A stretch of DNA of 63,361 nt from Gallionellaceae bacterium (GCA_028714735.1 JAQTLU010000018.1:1-63361), one strand, 5' to 3'. Positions 25,698-34,524 are shown, numbered from the stretch's first letter. Notes: generated by a model from the sequence alone, not told the origin. Translations and numbers: made by a program.

Positions 25698-26366
25698 TTA
25701 CTCGATCGAAACTTTGAGGGCGGCCGCGGCCACCCAGGGCGACACCAGCAGGGTCATCACCATGAAGGCGGCCAGCAGGGACAGGTTGGCTTCCGCGCCC
25801 AGGCCGGACAGGGTGGCATCGACGGCGCCAGCACCGAAAATCAATGCCGGAACATACAAGGGCAGGATCAGCAACGTCAACAATACCCCTCCTCCGCGCA
25901 GGCCCAAGGTCAGCGCCGCGCCCACGCTGCCGAGCAGCGACAGCACCGGGGTGCCGATCAGGAGCGACAGCATCAGCACGCCGATGGCGTCGGCCGGCAG
26001 GGAGAACTGCACCCCGAGCACCGGCGCGATGAGCAGCAGGGGGATGCCGTAGATCAACCAGTGCGCGAGCGCCTTGCCCAGGGCCAGCAGCACCGTCGGG
26101 TTGGGCGACAGCAGCATCTGCTCCAGGCTGCCGTCGTGATGATCGTCGGCGAACAGGCGCGACAGCGACAGCAGCGAGGCCAGCAGCGCGGCCACCCAGA
26201 GCACGCCGCCGGCCACCTTGCTCAGCATGACCGGGTCCGGGCCGATGCCGAGCGGGAACATGCTCACCACCATCACGAAGAAGAACTGCGAGGTCATCCA
26301 ATCGCCCTTGCGCCGGGCAGCCAGCCTGAGGTCGCGGCGGATGACGGCGATCAGGAAGCGCAGCAC
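25698..26366 (-). CDS. ccmB: Heme exporter permease CcmB
   Basis: Membrane subunit of the CcmABCD ABC complex. 222 aa with six hydrophobic segments and the family-typical FADDHHDGSLEQMLLSP loop. Its 5' end overlaps ccmA by 16 bp, so the two are translationally coupled. Confidence 0.95.
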   Translation of the reverse strand: MLRFLIAVIRRDLRLAARRKGDWMTSQFFFVMVVSMFPLGIGPDPVMLSKVAGGVLWVAALLASLLSLSRLFADDHHDGSLEQMLLSPNPTVLLALGKALAHWLIYGIPLLLIAPVLGVQFSLPADAIGVLMLSLLIGTPVLSLLGSVGAALTLGLRGGGVLLTLLILPLYVPALIFGAGAVDATLSGLGAEANLSLLAAFMVMTLLVSPWVAAAALKVSIE

Positions 26367-27028
26367 TCGATCTCTTCCTCTATCTTGGTCAGGACCGGAC
26401 CGACCTGCAGCGGCACGATGCGAACGCCATCGAGCGAAAGCGCCTGATGGGTGGTCATCACCACCATGCCGCCCCGGCTGACGTGGTCGCGCAGCAGCCC
26501 CTCGATCAGGGCGACGCCATGGATATCCAGGCCGGTCAGCGGTTCGTCCAGGATCCAGAGCAGGGCCCCGGCGGTGACCAGGCTGGCCAGGGCGACCCGG
26601 CGACGCTGGCCGAACGACAGCACCCGGGCCGGCAGGTCCAGGCAGCGCGCCAGCCCGATATCGGACAGGGCGCGCTCGGCCTCTTGCTCGCTCAGCGGGA
26701 TCCTGGACAGTTCCGCCGCCAGGCGCAGGTTTTCCACCGGAGTCAGTTCATCCTTGATGCCGTTGAGGTGGCCCAGATAGGCCATCTCGCGATGGTATTG
26801 CTCGCGGTTGTCGGCCAGGGCTTCGCCGCGCCAGCGTATCTCGCCCGCCAGCGGGTGCGACAAGCCGGTCAGCAGACGCAGCAGGCTGGTCTTGCCGCGG
26901 CCGTTGCCACCCTGCACCAGAAGCAGTTCGCCCTGGCACAGCTGGAAATTCATGTCGCTGAACAGGGTACGCTCGCCGCGGGCGCACGCGAGGTCGTGTA
27001 CGGTTAGAACAGCGGCGGTATCGGGCAT
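26351..27028 (-). CDS. ccmA: Heme exporter ATP-binding protein CcmA
   Basis: ABC ATPase that powers release of holo-CcmE. The 225-aa protein has Walker A GGNGRGKTSL, the signature region LSFGQRRRVALA, Walker B LLWILDEPLTGLD and the switch histidine in VMTTHQ. First gene of ccmABCDEFGHI; the 86 bp before the TPR-gene terminator would hold the promoter. Confidence 0.96.
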   Translation of the reverse strand: MPDTAAVLTVHDLACARGERTLFSDMNFQLCQGELLLVQGGNGRGKTSLLRLLTGLSHPLAGEIRWRGEALADNREQYHREMAYLGHLNGIKDELTPVENLRLAAELSRIPLSEQEAERALSDIGLARCLDLPARVLSFGQRRRVALASLVTAGALLWILDEPLTGLDIHGVALIEGLLRDHVSRGGMVVMTTHQALSLDGVRIVPLQVGPVLTKIEEEIECCAS

Positions 27029-27113
27029 GTAATCATTTATCTGTGTGCATTTGTCTCATGTGCTCGCGGAGGATACCGACAAACACCCGGATCTCCAAGT
27101 TCATGACTTCACA

Positions 27114-27140
27114 TAAAAAACTGCCGGCTCCAGGCCGGCA
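27114..27140 (-). terminator. Terminator after the TPR gene
   Basis: Read on the minus strand, a 7-bp G/C stem (TGCCGGC / GCCGGCA) with a 5-nt loop is followed by six T residues. It ends the fccAB1-octaheme-TPR operon before ccmA. Confidence 0.85.
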
Positions 27141-27168
27141 AATCTAACAGGCTCGTCTGAAGCCAGGC

Positions 27169-27621
27169 TTAATGTGGCGAAAGACCCGGTTTCATCTGCT
27201 CGTCCAGATTGGCCAGCACGGGGGCGATCTGCGCCTTGCGGCCCGGCTCCAGCCGGATCGCCTCCTCGAAGGCGGCCCGCGCCAGGTCGTAGCCGCCGCC
27301 ATGCAGGTAGGCGATGGCCATGCCGATGAAGGCCTTGGCGTTGTTGCGGTCGACCCCGATGGCGCGCTGGTAGGTGCGGATCGCAGAATCGAAATTCTGG
27401 GTCGCCAGCAACAGGCCGGCCTTCTTCATCAATACCTTGGCCGAGGTCGGGTCAGCCTGGTCGGCCTCATCATAGGACTTGATCGCCAGGTCCGGCTTGC
27501 CCGCCTGCCATTGGCCGTCGCCTTTTTCCAGCCAGGCGTCCGACGAGGCGTTAGCCCAGGCGGCGCCGCCCCAGGCCAATAGCGACAGGGCGGCCAGGGT
27601 GGTGACTAGTTGTTTTCGCAT
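27169..27621 (-). CDS. Periplasmic tetratricopeptide repeat protein
   Basis: A 150-aa protein with a signal peptide (cleavage likely after AWA, residue 23) and three TPR units (KPDLAIKSYDEADQADP; NFDSAIRTYQRAIGVD; YDLARAAFEEAIRLEP). It is the last gene of the operon with fccAB1 and the octaheme cytochrome, 70 bp after the latter. A role as an assembly or docking factor for periplasmic cytochromes is inferred from position only. Confidence 0.8.
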   Translation of the reverse strand: MRKQLVTTLAALSLLAWGGAAWANASSDAWLEKGDGQWQAGKPDLAIKSYDEADQADPTSAKVLMKKAGLLLATQNFDSAIRTYQRAIGVDRNNAKAFIGMAIAYLHGGGYDLARAAFEEAIRLEPGRKAQIAPVLANLDEQMKPGLSPH

Positions 27622-27691
27622 GGTGTCCTTGCTGTCTTGTTGCAGACGGTAAAGGCCCTCCCTTATCGGAAGGGCCGGTCTCGTGGCTGGC

Positions 27692-29158
27692 CTACTTCAG
27701 GGAACCCTTGCCATAGCGGTCCTCGAAGCCCTTGCGCACCTTCTCGATGGCCTCTTTGCTGAGACCGTTGAAATACCAGTCATGGCCTTCGATCGGCTTG
27801 AAGTACTTGGCGAGCAGGTCGTCGGCGAACTTGGTGTTGCCATCCTTCTTCATCACGACTTCCTTCATCTCGGGGATCCACTTGAAGTAAGTGTGCTGGG
27901 CCACCTCGTAGATACCGTGCCACCAGGTGTAGTCGGGACCCATCATGGCGGCACCATGGCGGGCGACACGACCTTCGTGGTGCCAGATTTCCCACCAGGT
28001 CCATTCGATCTTCTCGTCGAACGGCGCCGCGGTGATGTAGCCGGCATCCTTCAGCTCGCCCATCATGGCCGCAATCGGCTTGGCGAACTTGTCGTTGTAC
28101 AGCTCGACCACGTTATCGAACTGCTGGTAGTGGCCATTGACCTGGCGATCGGTGTGACAGGCGATGCAGACATCCTTCATCTTGTCGCGGCGCTTGTCCC
28201 AGGTCAGGATGGACTTGACCTTGGAGCCCTTCGCCTCGTCGCCGATCTTGGGCAGCGGCTTGCCTTCGGGTTGGTCGAACTCGTCGCCGTTTTCCAGCCG
28301 GATCATGTTGAGCTTGGTGGAGATGGGCGGACGCAGGGTCCAGGAGATCCGCTCGCCGACGTCATGGGTCACGGCCTGTTCGCGCGTGGCGCCCATGTGG
28401 CAGGTGGCGCAGGTCGGCGCGGCGCTGTAGTCCATGCCCACGACCCACTTCTTCGAATCCAGGTTCATCTCCTTCTCGAAGGCCTTGTACATGATGCCGT
28501 GCTTGGACTCTTCGTAGACCTCCTTCTGCGGATGGTCCGGACCCAGGTGGCACTTGCCGCAAGTTTCCGGCTGGCGTGCCTGGGCGGCGGAGAAGCGGTG
28601 GCGGCCATGGCAGGCCGAGCAGGAACCGCGGCTGCCGTCCACGTTCAGGCGGCCGATGCCGGTGTTGGGCCAGGTCTCCGGGGTGGGCATGCCCTTTTCG
28701 TCCAGGGTCACGTTGGCGCCGTGGCACTGGCGACAGCCGGCATTGACGGCAGCGGGGCCGCCGATCACTTCGCCCATCAGGTTATCCAGCGAAGCCAGGA
28801 TCATGCCGGCCTTGGCATGGTGGGAAGGCTGCTGCTGGGCCACTTCCTTCTCGTGGCAGGTGGCGCAGTTCTTCGGCGAGATGACGGTGCGGATCAGGGC
28901 CTTGTGATGCTTGTAGGCATCCTTGTCGCCGGCCTTGGCCTTGTGGCAGTCGTAGCAGTCCACGTCCTTGCCGTAGTGCGCGCTCTTCTTCCACTCGGCC
29001 ACCAGTCCCGGTGATTCATCGGTATGGCACTTGACGCATTTCGCGCCCAGGGCCTTGTCCTCGGCGGACTTCTTGGCGGCGGCAAGCGCCGGCATGGCCG
29101 ACATGGCGAAGGTCAGTGCCAGGGCGACCCACAAGAACGGTCGATATCCATTTTTCAT
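27692..29158 (-). CDS. Octaheme c-type cytochrome, hydroxylamine oxidoreductase family
   Basis: A 488-aa periplasmic protein with a signal peptide (1-26) and exactly eight CxxCH motifs: CVKCH, CYDCH, CATCH, CRQCH, CSACH, CGKCH, CATCH and CIACH. Number and spacing match the HAO family, whose members oxidise hydroxylamine or hydrazine or, in the reductive branch, reduce nitrite and hydroxylamine. The C-terminal part has HGAAMMGPDYTWWHGIYEV; its tyrosine lies in the region where oxidative HAOs carry the tyrosine cross-linked to heme P460, but homology of that residue is not proven here. It is downstream of fccAB1, which may supply or take electrons. All heme motifs are CxxCH, which argues against octaheme tetrathionate reductase. 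Confidence 0.85.
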   Translation of the reverse strand: MKNGYRPFLWVALALTFAMSAMPALAAAKKSAEDKALGAKCVKCHTDESPGLVAEWKKSAHYGKDVDCYDCHKAKAGDKDAYKHHKALIRTVISPKNCATCHEKEVAQQQPSHHAKAGMILASLDNLMGEVIGGPAAVNAGCRQCHGANVTLDEKGMPTPETWPNTGIGRLNVDGSRGSCSACHGRHRFSAAQARQPETCGKCHLGPDHPQKEVYEESKHGIMYKAFEKEMNLDSKKWVVGMDYSAAPTCATCHMGATREQAVTHDVGERISWTLRPPISTKLNMIRLENGDEFDQPEGKPLPKIGDEAKGSKVKSILTWDKRRDKMKDVCIACHTDRQVNGHYQQFDNVVELYNDKFAKPIAAMMGELKDAGYITAAPFDEKIEWTWWEIWHHEGRVARHGAAMMGPDYTWWHGIYEVAQHTYFKWIPEMKEVVMKKDGNTKFADDLLAKYFKPIEGHDWYFNGLSKEAIEKVRKGFEDRYGKGSLK

Positions 29159-29237
29159 TGTTAACCCCTTCTATCGATTACAGCGCTATGCGCCGGTCAG
29201 GCATGCCGTCCATCTTCGCGCACGCCTCGCCGACCAT

Positions 29238-29258
29238 GGGTGCGGCGGGACCGCACCC
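29238..29258. promoter_or_regulatory. Stem-loop between fccB1 and the octaheme gene
   Basis: GGGTGCGG and CCGCACCC pair around a 5-nt loop within the 172-bp gap. No T-run follows on the minus strand, so partial termination or mRNA stabilisation is more likely than full termination. Confidence 0.45.
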
Positions 29259-29330
29259 TCGTTTCTAGCCAGCCGGGAAAGTCGTTCCGGTCATAGATCC
29301 TCCTCTATTCGATTGTTCGCCATCACCCGT

Positions 29331-30692
29331 TCAGCCGAAGGCATCGGCCATGACGTTTCTGAGCCATCCGTCGGCGTATTCGGCCTCGAGCTTGCGATAG
29401 ATCGGCGGCACCGGCGACTTGTCCGGCATCGCCATCGGCGAGATCCCGCTGCCTTCCTTGATGTACTTGAAGGTCCCGTCCACCACCCGATACTGGTGCG
29501 CCACCGAGAAGCCGTAGCCTTCGTCAACAATGCTGTAGCAGGTGTTCGCGTAGTACGGCGTCGGCGTCGGCAGCCCGTTCACCTTGGCCACGATCGCCGC
29601 CGCCGCCACCTTCGCCTGGGTCATCGCAATGTGCGCCGACTTCGGCATGTCGAAGTTGGCGTTCGGGTTGCCGTACAAGGCCATCTCCCCCGCCACGCAG
29701 CTGTCGCCAATGGTGTAGATGGCCTCGTCCTCGGCCGAGGCCATGGTCATCGGCACCACCTTGCACCAGCCGTCCGCCTTGGCCAGGTCGGCCGTCACGG
29801 CAATCTTGCCAGCCTTGTGCGGCGGGATGATGTTGAGTACGTCGGCCTTCAGGTCGACGAAGTCGGAGTGCACGGTCTTCGTCGCCGCGTCCAGCTTGTT
29901 GACGTTGCCGCCTTCGGAGGCCTTCACCCATTCGATCATGCCGCTGGTGCCCAGGCCTTCTTTCTCGAAGCCGTAGAGCGCCTTCCAGGCTTGCTGGAAC
30001 AAGCCCTTCTTGGAGTGGGAGTCGTTGGCGTCCAGGATGATGATCTTGCTCTTGGCCTTGCCGTGGTGCTTGAGGTAGCTGGCGACCTGGGAGGCGCGCT
30101 CGTACGGGCCGGGCGGGCAGCGGAACGGGCCCTTGGGCACCACGATGACGAACTTGCCGCCGTCCGGCATGGCTTCGAGCTGCTTCTTCAGGATCAGGGT
30201 CTGCTCGCCGGCCTTCCAGGCGTGCGGGATGTCGTTGATCACGGCCTCGGAGTAGCCTTCCAGGGTGTTGTAGTGGAACTCGACCCCGGGCGACATGACC
30301 ATGGCGTCGTATTGCAGGGTCTTGCCGCCCTGCAGGGTGACCGTCTTCTTGGCCCGGTCGACGCCCACAACCAGGTCCTGGAGGACGTTGACGCCGCGTT
30401 TCTTGAGGCCGTCGTAGCCGATCTGCAGGGTCTTGATGTCGCGGTAGCCGCTGATGACTTCGTTCGACAGCGGGCAGGAGGTGTAGGTCTTGTTGGGTTC
30501 GATCAGGGTGACGTCGATGCCCGGGTCGAGCAGCTTGACGTACTTGGCGGCGGTGGCGCCGCCGTAGCCGCCGCCGATGACGATGACCCGGGCCTTGGCC
30601 GCGGCCCGGGCGATGGACGGGAAGGCCAGCGCAGAAGCGGAGGACGCGGCGGCCAGGGTCTTGATGAATTCGCGACGATTGAATTGACTCAT
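29331..30692 (-). CDS. fccB: Flavocytochrome c sulfide dehydrogenase flavoprotein, copy 1
   Basis: FAD subunit of a periplasmic flavocytochrome c that in sulfur bacteria oxidises sulfide and passes electrons to the partner cytochrome. The 453-aa protein has a Tat-type signal (NRREFIKT, then a hydrophobic stretch ending near residue 32), the FAD motif VIVIGGGYGGATAAK, and C73 in YTSCPLSNEVISG, at the place where the Allochromatium enzyme binds FAD covalently. Two further cysteines (RCPPGPYER, GDSCVAGEM) could form the redox disulfide. Translation is identical to copy 2 at 53969. It lies 11 bp after fccA1 and upstream of the octaheme gene. Sulfide as substrate is not proven. Confidence 0.9.
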   Translation of the reverse strand: MSQFNRREFIKTLAAASSASALAFPSIARAAAKARVIVIGGGYGGATAAKYVKLLDPGIDVTLIEPNKTYTSCPLSNEVISGYRDIKTLQIGYDGLKKRGVNVLQDLVVGVDRAKKTVTLQGGKTLQYDAMVMSPGVEFHYNTLEGYSEAVINDIPHAWKAGEQTLILKKQLEAMPDGGKFVIVVPKGPFRCPPGPYERASQVASYLKHHGKAKSKIIILDANDSHSKKGLFQQAWKALYGFEKEGLGTSGMIEWVKASEGGNVNKLDAATKTVHSDFVDLKADVLNIIPPHKAGKIAVTADLAKADGWCKVVPMTMASAEDEAIYTIGDSCVAGEMALYGNPNANFDMPKSAHIAMTQAKVAAAAIVAKVNGLPTPTPYYANTCYSIVDEGYGFSVAHQYRVVDGTFKYIKEGSGISPMAMPDKSPVPPIYRKLEAEYADGWLRNVMADAFG

Positions 30693-31231
30693 GGCGGGTT
30701 CCCTTACTTGCTCTGTGCGCCGAAGTATTCGGCCACGCTGTTGACTTCGCCCTCGTCCAGCTTGCGGGCGTTCTTGATCATCTTCTTGTGGCTCATCTGG
30801 AACGCTTCGTCCCGGTACTTCATCAGTTCCAGTTCGAGGTATTTGGCCCACTGGCCGTTCAGGCGCGGGATGTCGTCGCCGTCCGGCTCGCCGCCAGTGA
30901 CGCCGTGGCAGCTTTCGCAGCGGTCGCTGGCGGCCTTGCCCTTGGCCAGGGTCTCCTTGCTGGTCTTCTGGACTTGCGGCGTCCACGGCAGTTTGGAAAA
31001 GTAGCTGGCCAGGCCGGCAATCTCGGCGTCGCTGTAGCCGCTGATCAGCCGGGTCATGTTGGCGGACGCGCGCGCTCCGCTCTTCCATTCCATCATGACG
31101 GTCTTCAGGTAGTCCGCCGAGAGTCCGGCGATCGACGGCATCGATTGGCCAACGCTTACCCCGTTCGTCCCGTGGCAGCCATAACACGTCCGCGCAAGCC
31201 CCTCTATGTCGTCACCCGCCTGCACGGGGGC
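29331..31231. repeat. 1,901-bp direct repeat, copy 1 (fccB1 and mature part of fccA1)
   Basis: Matches 53969-55869 in the same orientation, offset 24,638 bp. Translations in more than one frame are identical except one residue in a non-coding frame, caused by a single difference (A at 31181, G at 55819), which is silent (Tyr codon) in fccA. One boundary is exactly the fccB stop codon; the other is at the end of the fccA signal peptide. Flanking DNA is unrelated. Confidence 0.95.
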
Positions 31232-31282
31232 CACGAAGAACAGACCGGCCAGCGCAAAGGCCATTTGCAATTTGTTACGCAT
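30704..31282 (-). CDS. fccA: Diheme cytochrome c subunit of flavocytochrome c, copy 1
   Basis: A 192-aa periplasmic diheme cytochrome related to cytochrome c4/FccA. Signal peptide of about 22 residues ending VQA, then two heme sites: CYGCH in RTCYGCHGTNG and CESCH in DRCESCHGVTGG, with likely methionine axial ligands (SMPSIAG; EAFQMSHKKM). The mature part from APVQAGDDIEG onward equals that of copy 2; the first 17 or so residues differ. It is preceded by a perfect FNR-type box at 31378 and co-transcribed with fccB1. Confidence 0.9.
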   Translation of the reverse strand: MRNKLQMAFALAGLFFVAPVQAGDDIEGLARTCYGCHGTNGVSVGQSMPSIAGLSADYLKTVMMEWKSGARASANMTRLISGYSDAEIAGLASYFSKLPWTPQVQKTSKETLAKGKAASDRCESCHGVTGGEPDGDDIPRLNGQWAKYLELELMKYRDEAFQMSHKKMIKNARKLDEGEVNSVAEYFGAQSK

Positions 31283-31348
31283 CGCTTCCTCCTGGAAAGG
31301 GACTGCACATGGCGGCGCGGGAAAGCCACCAACGGCAGTATGGGAACG

Positions 31349-31354
31349 ATGGTA
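31349..31354 (-). promoter_or_regulatory. Candidate -10 of the fccA1 promoter
   Basis: TACCAT on the minus strand, predicting a transcription start near 31342. The FNR-type box centre is then about 42 bp upstream, the geometry of a class II FNR-activated promoter. Confidence 0.5.
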
Positions 31355-31377
31355 CTCAGGACCGGGAAACCCGATCC

Positions 31378-31391
31378 TTGATGGCTATCAA
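31378..31391 (-). promoter_or_regulatory. Perfect FNR-type box upstream of fccA1
   Basis: TTGAT-GGCT-ATCAA, an exact match to the FNR/Anr/Dnr consensus. It lies about 100 bp before the fccA1 start, in the gap after pbpG. Confidence 0.75.
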
Positions 31392-31461
31392 CTTTTTTTG
31401 ATTCAGTGCCGGGAAGAAACTTGGCCGCCGGAGCGGCTGGCGGCATTGCGCCGCCCTGGAA

Positions 31462-32565
31462 TCAGACTGGGTCCGAGGCTTTCAGGTCGGCCACGCGTTC
31501 ATGGCTGCTGCGTTCCAGCCACTTGCGGATCCGAGCCGCGTCACCGATCCGGGAAAACTTGCCCCATGAATCGAGCAACACCATGATCACCGAGCGGTCG
31601 TTGATATTGGCCTGCATGACCAGGCAATGGCCGGCCTCGTTGATGAAGCCGGTCTTGGATACACCGATGTCCCAGCCCGGATTGCGGGTCAGGGCGTTGG
31701 TGTTGTTGAAGGCGACGTGGCGCATCACCTCGCGCGACACCCGGCGCACCTTGCCATTTTCCCGGACCTTGACCATCTGGCGACCGGGCATGCTGATGCC
31801 ATACTGGCCGGTGCTGGTGATCTGGCGGATCACCGGATAGGTGTAGGCGGCATTGACCAGCTTGGCGAGGTCGGCAGCGGTGGAACGGTTGTTGCTGTCC
31901 AGTCCGGTGCCATCGACGAACCAGGTATTGGTCATGCCGAGTGTTGCCGCCTTGCGGTTCATCGCCCTGACGAAGGCCTCGCGGCCGCCCGGGTAGTTGC
32001 GCGAAAGCGCCGCGGCCGCCCGGTTTTCCGAGGCGATCAGGGCCAGGTGCAACAACTCCTCGCGGGTCAGCGTAGTGCCCAGCGCCAGGCGCGAACTGGA
32101 ATTCTTCAGCCGGTCGACGTCTTCCGTGCCGACGGTGATCTCTTCCGACATGGCCAGGGCGGCATCCAGCACCACCATCGAGGTCATCAGCTTGGTGATC
32201 GAGGCGATCGGCGTCGCCACGTCGGGGTTCTTGGCGTACAGCGCCTCGCCGGTCTGCTGGTCGAGGACCATGACCGCGGCGGACCGCAGTTGCAGATCGC
32301 CGCTCTCGACAATGCCGTATTCAACCTGCATGGGCACCTTGGCCAGGGAGTGGCTCAGCTTCAGCCCAGATTCGTCCGCTTCGCTGGCGATGTGTATGTG
32401 ACGAACCCTGACTTTGGCCTTGGGCCGCTTGGCGTGCCGCTTGGCCTTGTGCACCGTCTTGACGGACTGGGCCTTGTGGCGGCCTTGCACGCGCTCGGCC
32501 GACTGCGCCATCGGGGCAGCGGTGGCGAGCAGGATCGATACGAAGTAGGCGAGCAGTCTTTTCAC
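31462..32565 (-). CDS. pbpG: D-alanyl-D-alanine endopeptidase (PBP7 family)
   Basis: Periplasmic low-molecular-weight penicillin-binding protein that cleaves peptidoglycan cross-links. The serine-hydrolase motifs are SITK (SxxK), SEN (SxN) and KTG in SKTGFIN. The signal peptide VKRLLAYFVSILLATAAP is followed by a very basic K/R/H-rich segment (about residues 25-60 of the precursor) before the catalytic domain. Start taken at GTG 32565, with GGAAAG just upstream; an ATG at 32592 would add nine residues but lacks a ribosome-binding site. Confidence 0.9.
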   Translation of the reverse strand: MKRLLAYFVSILLATAAPMAQSAERVQGRHKAQSVKTVHKAKRHAKRPKAKVRVRHIHIASEADESGLKLSHSLAKVPMQVEYGIVESGDLQLRSAAVMVLDQQTGEALYAKNPDVATPIASITKLMTSMVVLDAALAMSEEITVGTEDVDRLKNSSSRLALGTTLTREELLHLALIASENRAAAALSRNYPGGREAFVRAMNRKAATLGMTNTWFVDGTGLDSNNRSTAADLAKLVNAAYTYPVIRQITSTGQYGISMPGRQMVKVRENGKVRRVSREVMRHVAFNNTNALTRNPGWDIGVSKTGFINEAGHCLVMQANINDRSVIMVLLDSWGKFSRIGDAARIRKWLERSSHERVADLKASDPV

Positions 32566-32650
32566 AGTCTTTCCGGCGGGTAAATCATGCATTCAACGTA
32601 GCAGTTATCGACGCTTACTGCCGCAACTTTAGAAAATGCTTTAACAATCA

Positions 32651-33502
32651 TCAAGTCTTGCGCCCGAGCAGTCCTTCCAGGCTCTTCATCAGGTCGCCCG
32701 GCAACAACACGGTCTTGCTGCCGTTGGCACTGGCGATCTCCTTGATCGAGGCGATGTACTTCTCGCCCAGGATGAACATCGCCGGCAATTCCTTCTCCGG
32801 GATGGCCGCGGAGATGCGCCGAATCGACTCGGCGGAGGCTTCGGCCAGGCGGACCTGGGCATCGGCATCGCGCTTGGCCGATTCCAGGCGCGCCTCGGCT
32901 TCAAGGATGGCGGCCTGCTTGTCACCCTCGGCCTTGGTCACCGTGGCCTTCCGTTCCCGCTCCGCGGCGGCCTGCATCTCCATCGACTTCTGCATGGTCG
33001 TCGACGGCGAGATGTCCTGGATCTCGACCGACTTCAGGGTCAGGCCCCAGTCGGCCGCATCGTCGGAGATCGCAGCCTTCAGCTTGGCCTTGATCTGGTC
33101 GCGGCTGGACAGGGCCTGGTCAAGGTCCATGTCGCCGATGATGGCACGCAGGTTGGTCTGCACCAGGTTCATCACGGCCAACTGGAAGTTGGTCACGCCG
33201 TAGACCGCGCTCTGGGTATCGGTCACCTTGACGAAGGCGATGGCATTGGTCACCAGCACGGCGTTGTCGCGAGTAATCACCTCCTGCTGCGGGATATCCA
33301 GGATCAGGTCCTTGGTGATGACCTTGTAGGCCAGGTTGTCGATGTAGGGAATCAGCACGTGCAGGCCCGGCATCAGGGTCTTCAGGTACTTGCCCAGCCG
33401 CTCGACCACCCACTCCTCGCCCTGCGGCACGATCCGCACGCCCTTCCAGAGCGTGACGAAGAGAAATACGATCAATACGATGGAAACAATCTCGCCACCC
33501 AT
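32651..33502 (-). CDS. SPFH/stomatin-like membrane protein
   Basis: A 283-aa protein of the stomatin/prohibitin/HflK superfamily. An N-terminal membrane helix (MGGEIVSIVLIVFLFVTL) is followed by the SPFH domain (PQGEEWVVERLGKY, VITRDNAVLVTNAIAFVKV) and a coiled-coil alanine/glutamate-rich C-terminal region. The start has a strong GGGAGG 8 nt upstream; an upstream ATG at 33523 is in nfeD. Gene pair with NfeD is the standard arrangement; a role in membrane microdomains is inferred from the family. Confidence 0.92.
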   Translation of the reverse strand: MGGEIVSIVLIVFLFVTLWKGVRIVPQGEEWVVERLGKYLKTLMPGLHVLIPYIDNLAYKVITKDLILDIPQQEVITRDNAVLVTNAIAFVKVTDTQSAVYGVTNFQLAVMNLVQTNLRAIIGDMDLDQALSSRDQIKAKLKAAISDDAADWGLTLKSVEIQDISPSTTMQKSMEMQAAAERERKATVTKAEGDKQAAILEAEARLESAKRDADAQVRLAEASAESIRRISAAIPEKELPAMFILGEKYIASIKEIASANGSKTVLLPGDLMKSLEGLLGRKT

Positions 33503-33503
33503 G

Positions 33504-33947
33504 TCAGCCTCCCATTTTCTCAACTTTTAGGGTCTGTCCCAGCACATCCACCACCCTGGCCTTTGCACCGGCGGCGATGGGCATGTCGGCCACCACCGGC
33601 CAGCGATCGGAACCCAGCACCGGGCGCTGGAACAGTATTTCGCCGTTGCCGGTCTCGGTCACCGGCCGCGTCATCAGACCGGCAATGCCGATCACGCCCT
33701 CCTTGGCCTGGCCGGCGCGGTTGCGGTCGGGCACCTTGAACCACTTGATCCAGATGGCCATCATGGCCAGCGAGGCAATCGCCCAGAGCACCAGTTGGGC
33801 CGCAAACGCGGGTTGCGCGAACAGGGTCAACACGCCGACCAGCAGGGCGCCGAGGCCGAACCACATCAGGAAGAAGGTGGGCACCAGCATCTCCAGCGCC
33901 ACCAGCACCATGCCCAGGACCATCCAGTGCCACCATGCCAGTTCCAT
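33504..33947 (-). CDS. NfeD family protein
   Basis: A 147-aa membrane protein with hydrophobic segments at about 7-40 and 45-68 and a C-terminal OB-fold (GEILFQRPVLGSDRWPVVADMPI...ARVVDVLGQTLKVE). It is the short NfeD form without the serine-protease domain. One base separates it from the stomatin-like gene, its usual partner. Confidence 0.9.
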   Translation of the reverse strand: MELAWWHWMVLGMVLVALEMLVPTFFLMWFGLGALLVGVLTLFAQPAFAAQLVLWAIASLAMMAIWIKWFKVPDRNRAGQAKEGVIGIAGLMTRPVTETGNGEILFQRPVLGSDRWPVVADMPIAAGAKARVVDVLGQTLKVEKMGG

Positions 33948-34101
33948 CTTGCGGTTCCCTGCTTATCCGAACGCCCATTCTGCCATCACCTGTCGCACAG
34001 CCAAAGCGCCATCGGCGGCAAAACCGGGGTTGCGATGTGGTATTTTCCCTGTTCCCATGCCGCGCATGGCTAAACGCTAAATTATTTTTGGAGTCTGACC
34101 G

Positions 34102-34524
34102 ATGTACAACCAATTCAAACCGGAACAACCGATGGGCCTGATGGATTTCGTCCGCGCCGCCAAGTCCTGCATCAAGGAAATCCAGCCGCGTGAACTGCTG
34201 GAAAAAATCGCCAACAAGGAAGACATGCTGCTGATCGACGTGCGCGAGCACGGCGAGTTCGAGAACGGCCACATCAAGGGCGCCCACCTGGTGCCGCGCG
34301 GCATCGTCGAGGCGGCCGCCGACCCGGCCTATCCCAAGCACCTGCCCGAACTGGTCGCCGCGCGCGACCGCCAGGTCGTGGTCTACTGCGCCACCAGCGG
34401 CCGTTCCGCCATGGCCGCCGCGGTCATGCAGATGATGGGCTTCAAGAACGTGATCAACCTGGATGGCGGCTACGCCCGCTGGGTCGCCGAAGGCATGCCG
34501 GAAGAACACGAAGCGACGTTCTGA
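34102..34524 (+). CDS. Rhodanese-like domain protein
   Basis: A single-domain rhodanese of 140 aa. It has LLIDVREHGEFENGHIKGA, the active-site loop CATSGRSA with C96, and the end motif LDGGYARWVAEGMP. It would carry a persulfide on C96 for sulfur transfer; the partner is unknown. GGAG lies about 9 nt before the ATG. It is divergent from nfeD. Confidence 0.9.
   Translation: MYNQFKPEQPMGLMDFVRAAKSCIKEIQPRELLEKIANKEDMLLIDVREHGEFENGHIKGAHLVPRGIVEAAADPAYPKHLPELVAARDRQVVVYCATSGRSAMAAAVMQMMGFKNVINLDGGYARWVAEGMPEEHEATF

Noticed and set aside
29331-31187. 618-codon frame joining fccB to part of fccA in one frame
   Set aside because: The real FccB starts at its Tat signal (30692). The upstream part is the out-of-frame shadow of fccA.
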